The notes below the pieces were generated by a model that was not told where the DNA came from, ran no database searches, and worked only from the letters and a program-made list of their open reading frames with translations. This document shows positions 1 through 7,459 of a stretch of DNA of 9,067 bases, one piece after another. A program made the translations under genes and the position numbers. The DNA is taken from positions 1-9,067 of the forward strand of contig JAJXUS010000059.1 in assembly GCA_021782675.1 (NCBI GenBank), given 5' to 3'. This DNA is from Acidobacteriota bacterium (GTDB lineage: Bacteria > Acidobacteriota > Terriglobia > Terriglobales > Acidobacteriaceae). The first letter of the stretch is position 1. Each line of letters starts with the position of its first letter.

Positions 1-194
1 CGCGAGCCTGGTGCCGCGCTGCCGGCGGCGGGGGCCCCTGGTGATGCCTGCGCGTCCTGCGCCCGCATGTGTCCGGGCAGCAGCAGCACTCCCGCCGCTG
101 CCACCAGCATCGCAACAGCAGCCCTTTTTATTCCTACCCAACCGGCGATCGTGCTGACCGGTGCCTTCTGACAATCCATTCGCGCACCCGGCAT
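1..194 (-). CDS. Partial exported protein of unknown function (N-terminus only)
   Basis: The minus strand is open from an ATG at 194 to the left edge, about 64 codons with no stop. The translation begins MPGARMDCQK and has a signal-peptide layout: a basic stretch (K23, R24), a hydrophobic core rich in A, V and L at about residues 25-41, and a plausible signal-peptidase I site at MRA|QDA near residue 45. After that the chain turns to low-complexity A, P, G and S, as in a periplasmic linker. The start is set by AGGAG at 201-205, six bases upstream; the in-frame ATG at 200 abuts the AGGAG and is less likely. It lies 45 bp downstream of ruvC on the same strand and may be co-transcribed with it. 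No family is recognisable from this fragment. That it is an exported protein is an inference from the N-terminus. Confidence 0.6.
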   Translation of the reverse strand, partial: MPGARMDCQKAPVSTIAGWVGIKRAAVAMLVAAAGVLLLPGHMRAQDAQASPGAPAAGSAAPGS

Positions 195-200
195 AGTCAT

Positions 201-205
201 CTCCT
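201..205 (-). promoter_or_regulatory. Ribosome binding site of the partial exported protein
   Basis: AGGAG on the minus strand, six bases before the ATG at 194. It favours that start over the in-frame ATG at 200, which would leave no spacer. Confidence 0.55.
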
Positions 206-239
206 GATTCACCGTCAATTGGAACACGACGAACGAAAA

Positions 240-785
240 TTAGTTTCGCCGCAGCCGCGGGGAGTTTCGTGAGGCGGAAACGGTCCCCGAACCGCGCGCC
301 TGAGCCATCGCCGTCTGCATGTGGTGGATGTGACAAATCGCAATCGCCAGCGCGTCCGCCGCATCGTTTCGCTCCGGCGGAGCGGGGAGCCGCAGCAGCC
401 GGGTCACCATGAACTGGACCTGCTGTTTATCGGCAAGCCCATAGCCGCATACCGCGGACTTGATCGCCAGCGGCGCATACTCCGCCGTCGAAAGCCCGGC
501 GCTGGCGGCCGCCAGCAGGGCCACGCCGCGCACCTGCCCCAGCTTCAGGGCTGTTTTGGAGTTGGCCGCATGAAAGACCTCTTCGACCGCCACCACGTCC
601 GGACTGTGCTGCAGCAACAGCTCGCCGAGCCGCGCGTGGATGGCCATGAGACGCACCGGCAGGTGATCGCGCTTGAGAAGCTGGATGGCCCCGTGGTCGA
701 GCGCGCGCAATTCCCCGGCATCGTCCGCTTCGACCACCCCGAAGCCTGTCCACTCCGTCCCGCAGTCGATTCCGAACACGCGCAT
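240..785 (-). CDS. ruvC: Crossover junction endodeoxyribonuclease RuvC
   Basis: RuvC is the Holliday-junction resolvase that cuts recombination intermediates symmetrically after RuvAB branch migration, in the cytoplasm. The 181-residue product is of normal family length and begins MRVFGIDCGTEWTGFG. The four acidic catalytic residues are visible: D7 (GIDCG), E68 (VVAVEEVF), and D141 and D144 (NDAADALAIAICH). The segment FHAANSKTALKLGQVRG corresponds to the DNA-contacting region with the conserved aromatic, and IKSAVCGYGLADKQQVQFMV to the conserved K..V.G.G.A.K.QVQ block. The open frame runs upstream to 902, but those 39 residues overlap the 3' end of thiG in another frame and do not resemble RuvC. 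The ATG at 785 has GGAGAG just upstream and matches the family N-terminus. It follows thiG by 19 bp. No ruvA or ruvB is visible in the window. The stop is TAA. Confidence 0.96.
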   Translation of the reverse strand: MRVFGIDCGTEWTGFGVVEADDAGELRALDHGAIQLLKRDHLPVRLMAIHARLGELLLQHSPDVVAVEEVFHAANSKTALKLGQVRGVALLAAASAGLSTAEYAPLAIKSAVCGYGLADKQQVQFMVTRLLRLPAPPERNDAADALAIAICHIHHMQTAMAQARGSGTVSASRNSPRLRRN

Positions 786-789
786 TCGT

Positions 790-795
790 CTCTCC
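790..795 (-). promoter_or_regulatory. Ribosome binding site of ruvC
   Basis: GGAGAG on the minus strand, four bases before the ATG at 785 (six if only GGAG is counted). It lies in the 19-bp gap after the thiG stop and decides the ruvC start against the longer open frame reaching 902. Confidence 0.65.
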
Positions 796-804
796 GGTTC
801 TCCC

Positions 805-1575
805 TTAGCGGGAAACTCCCTCGAGCGGCGAGGAGGCCGTGGCATATAGCTTGCGCGGCATGCGGCCGGCGCAGAACGCCTGGCGGCCCGCCAGCACGGC
901 ATGCTTCATGGCGTGTGCCATCAGAATGGGATCGTCAGCCCCGGCGATGCCGGAGTTCATCAGCACCGCATCAGCTCACTGATCAATTCAGAGATCCCCA
1001 TCCGAAGCGTTATCGACACCGGCAGCTACAATCAGCGGCACCTCTGTAATCATCTCCCGCAGAATGCGCAGGTTGGCGGTGTTCTGGATGCCAAGGCCGC
1101 TACCGATCGGCGCACCAAGAGGCATGACAGCGGCAGCGCCGACGTCGATCAGGCGGCGCGCAACGACAATATCATCTGAAGTATAGGGCAGAACTGTAAA
1201 GCCTTCTTTGACCAATGTGCGCGTTGCTTCGAGCGTTGCTGCAACGTCCGGGTACAGGGTCTTCTGGTCCCCGATGACTTCAATTTTGACCCAGTCCGAC
1301 AGCCCCGCCTCTCGGCCAAGCCGGGCGGCCCGAATCGCCTCGTCCGCCGTATAGCAGCCAGCCGTGTTCGGGAGCAGGAAGTACCGTCCGGGGTCCAGAA
1401 AGTCCAGCAGGCTCTCGCGGCTGCGGTCCAGGTTGACGCGCCGCACCGCAACCGTCACCATCTCCGCGCCGGACGCCTCGACAGCGCGGCGCGTCTGTTC
1501 GCCATCGCGATACTTGCCGGTGCCGACGATCAGCCGCGATTCAAATGCCTTTCCGGCGATAACAAGCGGATCCAT
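805..1575 (-). pseudogene. thiG: Thiazole synthase ThiG, interrupted by two in-frame TGA codons
   Basis: ThiG builds the thiazole phosphate of thiamine from deoxyxylulose phosphate, dehydroglycine and ThiS-thiocarboxylate, in the cytoplasm. The frame reads 256 residues, normal ThiG length, starting [22 protein letters not shown] and ending [21 protein letters not shown] before TAA. Visible ThiG marks are VTVAVRRVN (residues 40-48), [11 protein letters not shown] (70-80), the Schiff-base lysine K97 in WVKIEVIGD, and [14 protein letters not shown] (152-165). Codons 196 (988-990) and 200 (976-978) are TGA. Around them residues 184-200 read [15 protein letters not shown], where the family has roughly DAG(I/V)G..SDAA.AMELG. 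The catalytic-site Asp of DAG is Ala (A184) and a phosphate-loop Gly is Asp (D188). There is no net insertion or deletion, and the C-terminal 56 codons are intact. The start at 1575 was chosen because family proteins begin close to DPL.I.G; a GTG at 1614 is in frame but adds 13 unrelated residues. No clear ribosome site was seen. The lesion could be real decay or a consensus error. No thiS is adjacent. Confidence 0.82.
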
Positions 1576-1720
1576 AAAAGCATTGTACGGCGGCGTTACG
1601 CGCGCTAAAACCACCGCGCCGCCACTCGCGGATCTAACCCGCCGGGCCAGTTCCCCTTGACTTTCCCTGCTGGTTTCAAGGAAGGTTGACGCGGATTATC
1701 CATCCAGGAGGAATCTACCC
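1576..1720. other. Divergent intergenic region between thiG and the small secreted protein
   Basis: This 145-bp region must hold the 5' signals of both divergent genes. A perfect 6-bp inverted repeat, CCTTGA (1655-1660) and TCAAGG (1676-1681), is 15 bases apart and could be an operator or a chance hairpin. GATTAT (1694-1699) is a weak -10-like sequence for the plus strand, without a good -35 at 17 bases. I see no thiamine-pyrophosphate riboswitch upstream of thiG: the thi-box core motifs are not recognisable and the space is short. Confidence 0.4.
1706..1711 (+). promoter_or_regulatory. Consensus ribosome binding site of the small secreted protein
   Basis: A perfect AGGAGG, nine bases before the ATG at 1721, is the strongest Shine-Dalgarno sequence in the window and suggests high translation of the small gene. 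Confidence 0.8.
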
Positions 1721-2089
1721 ATGATCCGGTCGAAACTGATGTCCATGACCCTCGGATCCATGCTCGCCATCACCATGCTGGGCGGCACAGGATTCGCAAA
1801 GCACAAAAAGAAGCCCACGACGGCCTCGCCCCAGACGACGGGTTCCACGTCCTCTGCCGCGGCGACCAAAGGCGCCGCCAAGCCATCGGCGGCCAGATCA
1901 TCTACCAGCGGCAAGACCGCGGCCAGTGCCAGTGAGATTGCCAGCGCCAAGGCGAAAGGGATGGTCTGGGTGAACACCGAGAGCGGTGTCTATCACACCG
2001 GCGGAAAATATTACGGCACGACAAAGCACGGCAAATTCATGTCGGTCGGGGATGCACAGAAGGCCGGCTACAAGCCGTCCAAGCGCTAG
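1721..2089 (+). CDS. Small secreted protein with lysine-rich linker and conserved C-terminal signature
   Basis: The 122-residue product has a signal peptide: MIRSKLMSMT start, hydrophobic core at about residues 9-23, and likely cleavage at GFA|KHK near residue 26. Residues 27-75 are a low-complexity K, T, S and A linker. The C-terminal 45 residues form the only ordered-looking part: GMVWVNTESGVYHTGGKYYG (about 80-99), then TKHGKFMSVGDAQKAGYKPSKR. This W.NT.SG.YH....YYG.TK.GK.MS..DA..AGY pattern is one I recognise from small uncharacterised secreted proteins of Acidobacteria and other environmental bacteria. It resembles the short aromatic and His motif of proteins in which YH and a final AGY.P flank a metal- or wall-binding fold, but here the cysteines of the related zinc forms are absent. 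Net charge is strongly positive. Function is unknown; a periplasmic or extracellular role is inferred. A strong ribosome site precedes it and a hairpin follows it, so it is probably monocistronic. Confidence 0.85.
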   Translation: MIRSKLMSMTLGSMLAITMLGGTGFAKHKKKPTTASPQTTGSTSSAAATKGAAKPSAARSSTSGKTAASASEIASAKAKGMVWVNTESGVYHTGGKYYGTTKHGKFMSVGDAQKAGYKPSKR

Positions 2090-2107
2090 CTGCCGGCCGC
2101 AAAAGCG

Positions 2108-2142
2108 AAGGCCCGCCACTCTGCGAAAGAATAGCGGGCCTT
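2108..2142 (+). terminator. Probable transcription terminator hairpin after the small secreted gene
   Basis: AAGGCCCGC (2108-2116) and GCGGGCCTT (2134-2142) form a perfect 9-bp, GC-rich stem with a 17-base loop, 18 bases after the TAG of the small gene. An A-run (2101-2104) precedes it. The T-tract is only two bases, so it is not a textbook intrinsic terminator; it could also act as a 3'-stabilising hairpin. No gene enters from the other side. Confidence 0.6.
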
Positions 2143-2176
2143 GCGCCGGTGAATGGTTTGGATTGACCGGAGGCGC
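2143..2176. repeat. Inverted repeat directly abutting the terminator hairpin
   Basis: GCGCC (2143-2147) pairs with GGCGC (2172-2176) and GGT (2148-2150) with ACC (2166-2168), leaving a three-base bulge. Alternatively, CCGGT (2146-2150) pairs with ACCGG (2166-2170). It starts at the base after the preceding hairpin. Its function is unknown. Confidence 0.4.
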
Positions 2177-2205
2177 CCTCGCGGGTGGGCCTCGACGCTT
2201 GCATG

Positions 2206-2252
2206 AACGTCAGGACTGGCGATGGACGCCTACGCCCCAGTCACCTCACGTT
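2206..2252. repeat. Two-tier inverted repeat
   Basis: The outer arms AACGT (2206-2210) and ACGTT (2248-2252) enclose the inner arms GACTGG (2214-2219) and CCAGTC (2237-2242), separated by small internal loops. This is a possible RNA structure or a protein-binding site. It lies about 140 bp upstream of the likely promoter of the c-di-GMP gene. Confidence 0.35.
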
Positions 2253-2369
2253 TGTCACTACAACTGCCATCAATCTTCATTCTATGGATCGCCCTCCTTT
2301 CCCGTGTAGCCCCAATATTGCGCAGTCGGCGGTGTCGCGTCAAGAGGGTGTCGCCGTCTCTCTTTTTTG

Positions 2370-2398
2370 TTCAACTTCCGGGCGCAGTTCGATACAAT
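2370..2398 (+). promoter_or_regulatory. Likely sigma70-type promoter of the c-di-GMP signalling gene
   Basis: TACAAT at 2393-2398 is a five-of-six match to the TATAAT -10 box. Seventeen bases upstream, TTCAAC (2370-2375) is a weak -35. Transcription would begin near 2405 and give a leader of roughly 65 to 100 bases, depending on which ATG is used. Confidence 0.45.
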
Positions 2399-2469
2399 TC
2401 TGTTTTCCACAGATTTCTCGCGCAACCCAGGCTTCAGCGGTTGGGACAGGTCCGTTTTACCGATAGGGG

Positions 2470-5400
2470 ATGCGTACGAGCAGGGCGCTGTTCCGGTCAC
2501 TTATGCCGATCTCTGAGAAGCCAGTCGAAGACGCACCGGACAGCAGAATGCGGGAACTTCCCGCGCTGCTGGACCGGCTTCTGCTCACCTCTCCCTCGGT
2601 CGCGCAGCTTTATCCGGAGCTTACCCGGTTTCTGGCAAATATCGACGGCGTCGATGGCGCCTGGATCGGCCGCGCGGACCATGGAACCGGGGATTCGCTG
2701 ACGCTTCACCCGCAGGCCATCGCCGGAGAAGCGGTGCGGGAATACCTCGCTGGCGCTCCCGTCCTGCTGCTTGACAACCCTGCCAGTCCCGTGGCCCGGG
2801 CCTGGCAGGAAGGAGAGACGCAGTTCGTGGCCGATCTGCTGGCCCCGAACGCTTCTCACCAGACTCCCTACTGGCGCAGCCGGGCCATTCAGTTCGGGTG
2901 GCAGTCCGTCTGTGCCGTGCCGGTCACGCAGGCATCGGGCGACCGCCTGATTCTTGTGCTCTACAGCCGCCGCCCCGGCTTTTTTGCCCTTGAAGCGATT
3001 CAGACACTTATCCACCACGTCGAATCTGTCCTGCAGCTTGCGATCGAACGGCTCAAATTGCTGGAGACGCTGAAACGGCAGCGGCAGACGCTGGCGCTCT
3101 ACAAGGCCAGCATGGATGCCTCCAGCAACGCCGTCTTTATTGCGGAAAATCGAGGCACAGAGTTTCCGGTCTGCTATGTGAATGCAGCCTATGAGCGGAT
3201 CACCGGGTACAGCGCCGAAGAGGTGGTGGGCAAGAACTGTCGCCTGCTGGAAGATGCTGCGACCGGACCCTCTGAGCGCGCGGCCCTGCGCAAGGCCCTG
3301 GCCAGCGGCAGCCCCTGCGCCACCGACGTTGAGAATCATCGCAAGGACGGCAGCCGCTTCTGGAGTGCGTTGACCATCGCTCCCGTACGCGACGTTGACG
3401 GCGTGGTGACGCACTTTGTCGGCATTCAGAATGAGATTACGGCACTGAAGAACGCCACGCTGCAGAGTGAGCGCACAAATGCCATGTACAGTGCCCTGAT
3501 GAGCGCGGCCGAACTGGTGGTGCGGGCCCAGACGGAGCGCGAGTTGCTGGATGAGCTGTGCCGCGTGCTGGTCGACGGCGGTCTGTTTGCGCAGAGCTGG
3601 GTGGCGCGGCCAAACGCTGCCGGTGAACTGGAGATTCACTCGATCCATAGCGCCGGCCCGGTGGACCGGCGCATGCATCTGCCCAACGTTTTTACCGGGG
3701 ATGAGACTCGCATCCTGAGCGTGAGGGCCTGGCGCCGCTCGCGGCTGCAGTACAGCAACGATCGTCTCTCCGACGACATGATCGATCCGATCCGCAAATA
3801 CTATGAGGACCACGGATTGCATGCGACCGCAGTGGTACCCGTCTACCGCGATGGCGATCTATGGGGCCTGCTGACGCTGCTCTCGGCTCAGGCGAACATC
3901 CTGGGGCCAGAGGTGCTGGAGCTGATCGAACGCATTGGCCGGCTGGTGGGTCATGGTCTGGATGCGCTGGACCTGCGCCAGATTCTGGAAGAAGAGCGCC
4001 AGCATCAGTCCTGGCTGGCGCGGCATGACGCGCTGACCGATATTCTGAACCGCCGCGGCATCATCGAGCGGCTGGAGGAAGCGACGGCACGGGCGCGGCG
4101 GCATGGAAAACTGCTGGCCGTGGCCGTGCTCGATCTGGACGGCTTCAAGACAGTGAATGAGGCCCACGGTCATCGCACCGGCGATTTACTGCTGCGCACG
4201 GTGGCGGACCGGCTGCAGGCGAAGCTGCGCCAGAGCGACGCGGTGGGCCGGCTGGGCAGCGATGAGTTTGTACTGGTGCTGGAAGATCTGGAGCGCGCCG
4301 AAGACCTGACGGTGCTGCTGTCGCGCATCCAGGACGCAGTCGATGGGCAGGTGCAACTGGCGAATGACCGGACCGCCGCTGTCCGCGCCACCATGGGCGT
4401 CACCCTGTTTCCCGCCGACGATTCGTCTCCGGAGCGGCTGGTGCGGCATGCCGAGCGCGCGCTCTACAGCCTGAAGGAGAGCAAGGAAGATCCGGACCTC
4501 CGCTGGGTGCTGTATCACCCGGCCGAGGACGAGCAGAAACATATCCGCCAGAAGACTATCCGGGCGCTGTTTCGCAGCGGAAATCTTCAGGTCCACTACC
4601 AGCCCGTGATCGATCTGCAGACCGGGCGTGTGTCTGGCATTGAAGCTCTGGCGCGACTGAAGGCGGAGGATGGCTCCCTGGTTCCTCCGGCGGAGTTTCT
4701 TCCCCAGTTGACGCCGGCCGATCTGGTTGCGCTGACCCATCAGGTGCTCGCCACCAGTACAAACGATCTGCAGCAACTGGATGCGGCCGGCTTTGAACTG
4801 AGCGTCGGCATCAACTTTGAACCCAGCACCCTGGCCGATCCGAAGGCCATGGAGGAGCTGGAGACGCAGATTCTGAGCTGCGGCATCAACCCCCAGCGCA
4901 TCATTCTGGAACTGCTGGAGCGCGCCGACACCATGTCGGTGGCCGGTTCACAGCAGGCGCTGCAGGAACTGAAGGCCTGCGGCGTCCGCATCGCACTCGA
5001 TGACGTGGGCAGCGCCTACTCTTCCCTGCTGCGCGTCAAGGAACTGCCGGTGGACATGATCAAGCTGGACCGCAGCTTTCTGATCGGGCTGGAACATCAC
5101 CCCCACGAACTGCGGTTCCTGATGAACCTGGTGCACCTAGCGCGAGCGCTGGGATTGAGTTTTGTCGCGGAAGGCATTGAGTGCCCCGCGTCGGGGGATG
5201 CCCTGGCCGCACTGGGAGTCCGGCTGGCACAGGGTTTCTCCATCGCCCGTCCCATGCCGTTTGACGCTCTGTTCGCCTGGTTACGCCGATATCAGCCCGT
5301 TCCCTGGACCCGGCCCACATCCATCCTGGGGGCGGTGGCCCTGCAGTTGCGCGACCTGGATGCGAGCGCCCGGATGATTGAACAGCGTCCCTCGTTTTTG

Positions 5401-5634
5401 CGGCATCTGGTGGCGCGGCCGGCGGACCTGGACGGCGAGATTGGCGGCAGCCTGTCCCGTTCTGAACCCGGAGGCGAGCAACTCTCCGCCGCGTACCGGG
5501 CCTGGCACGCGAAGATTCGAGACCTGTCGCAGGCTGGAGAAACGCTCAACTTCGCCTCGTTCGAATATGCCCGCTCCACCTATGAAGAAGCGATGTTTCG
5601 CGCCGCGCTCGATGCCAACCAGCGGCCCAACTAA
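2470..5634 (+). CDS. Cytosolic GAF-LOV/PAS-GAF-GGDEF-EAL c-di-GMP signalling protein
   Basis: The 1054-residue protein has no signal peptide or membrane segment. Domains in order: a GAF-like sensor (about 30-200); a PAS domain of LOV type (about 210-325) with GKNCR at 254-258 (candidate flavin-adduct C257), N289 in NHRKDG and Q320 in FVGIQ; a second GAF (about 340-505); GGDEF (about 515-680); EAL (about 690-940); and a 110-residue helical tail. In the GGDEF domain, D555, N563 and D572 are kept, but the signature is GSDEF (596-600), with Ser at the normally invariant second Gly. An RxxD inhibitory site (R587, D590) sits at the correct spacing. In the EAL domain, E725-A-L, R729, N782, E814, E817, D844, D845, K865, E901 and Q921 are present, while loop 6 reads DDVGSA instead of DDFG(T/S)G. 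Family knowledge therefore points to c-di-GMP phosphodiesterase output, with the GGDEF half regulatory. The start at 2470 lacks a spaced ribosome site; ATGs at 2503 and 2548 are alternatives. tadA follows after 51 bp. Confidence 0.93.
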   Translation: MRTSRALFRSLMPISEKPVEDAPDSRMRELPALLDRLLLTSPSVAQLYPELTRFLANIDGVDGAWIGRADHGTGDSLTLHPQAIAGEAVREYLAGAPVLLLDNPASPVARAWQEGETQFVADLLAPNASHQTPYWRSRAIQFGWQSVCAVPVTQASGDRLILVLYSRRPGFFALEAIQTLIHHVESVLQLAIERLKLLETLKRQRQTLALYKASMDASSNAVFIAENRGTEFPVCYVNAAYERITGYSAEEVVGKNCRLLEDAATGPSERAALRKALASGSPCATDVENHRKDGSRFWSALTIAPVRDVDGVVTHFVGIQNEITALKNATLQSERTNAMYSALMSAAELVVRAQTERELLDELCRVLVDGGLFAQSWVARPNAAGELEIHSIHSAGPVDRRMHLPNVFTGDETRILSVRAWRRSRLQYSNDRLSDDMIDPIRKYYEDHGLHATAVVPVYRDGDLWGLLTLLSAQANILGPEVLELIERIGRLVGHGLDALDLRQILEEERQHQSWLARHDALTDILNRRGIIERLEEATARARRHGKLLAVAVLDLDGFKTVNEAHGHRTGDLLLRTVADRLQAKLRQSDAVGRLGSDEFVLVLEDLERAEDLTVLLSRIQDAVDGQVQLANDRTAAVRATMGVTLFPADDSSPERLVRHAERALYSLKESKEDPDLRWVLYHPAEDEQKHIRQKTIRALFRSGNLQVHYQPVIDLQTGRVSGIEALARLKAEDGSLVPPAEFLPQLTPADLVALTHQVLATSTNDLQQLDAAGFELSVGINFEPSTLADPKAMEELETQILSCGINPQRIILELLERADTMSVAGSQQALQELKACGVRIALDDVGSAYSSLLRVKELPVDMIKLDRSFLIGLEHHPHELRFLMNLVHLARALGLSFVAEGIECPASGDALAALGVRLAQGFSIARPMPFDALFAWLRRYQPVPWTRPTSILGAVALQLRDLDASARMIEQRPSFLRHLVARPADLDGEIGGSLSRSEPGGEQLSAAYRAWHAKIRDLSQAGETLNFASFEYARSTYEEAMFRAALDANQRPN

Positions 5635-7457
<1,823 letters not shown>

Positions 7458-7459
7458 GC

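Larger units (their letters stand above)
2090..2469. other. 380-bp intergenic region, structured in its first half, promoter in its second half
   Basis: No convincing gene lies here; the open frames overlapping it lack family resemblance and ribosome sites. The left half contains three successive inverted repeats (2108-2142, 2143-2176, 2206-2252). The right half has a T-rich tract (2361-2371) and a sigma70-like promoter ending at 2398. I looked for a c-di-GMP-I (GEMM) riboswitch ahead of the signalling gene and did not recognise its conserved core. Confidence 0.6.

Noticed and set aside
786..902. N-terminal extension of RuvC by 39 residues.
   Set aside because: This segment overlaps the real C-terminal coding sequence of thiG in another frame, is Arg/Pro-rich, and precedes a perfect family start at 785 with its own ribosome site.
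976..990. TGA recoded as an amino acid (Gly or Trp). Seven gene ends in the window use TAA or TAG and none uses TGA, and the second TGA in thiG sits at a conserved Gly position.
   Set aside because: About 2,900 codons in the six intact genes contain no in-frame TGA at all, whereas a recoded genome should use it inside genes. Known TGA-recoding bacteria are mostly AT-rich and reduced, unlike this one. A single GGA to TGA change explains the Gly position, and the neighbouring residues are also damaged.
321..1049. Long plus-strand open frame opposite ruvC and thiG.
   Set aside because: Its product is Arg/His/Pro-rich antisense of two recognised genes, with no ribosome site or family resemblance.
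2143..2469. c-di-GMP (GEMM) riboswitch ahead of the signalling gene.
   Set aside because: The hairpins there do not carry the conserved GEMM core sequences that I can recognise, and they lie upstream of the probable transcription start.
2222..2701. Plus-strand open frame of 159 codons in the intergenic region upstream of the c-di-GMP gene.
   Set aside because: It overlaps the likely promoter and the start of the real gene, lacks a ribosome site, and reads as compositional noise.
2497..3822. 441-codon minus-strand open frame inside the c-di-GMP gene.
   Set aside because: It is the shadow of a GC-rich coding sequence whose domains are clearly on the plus strand; its translation shows no recognisable motif.
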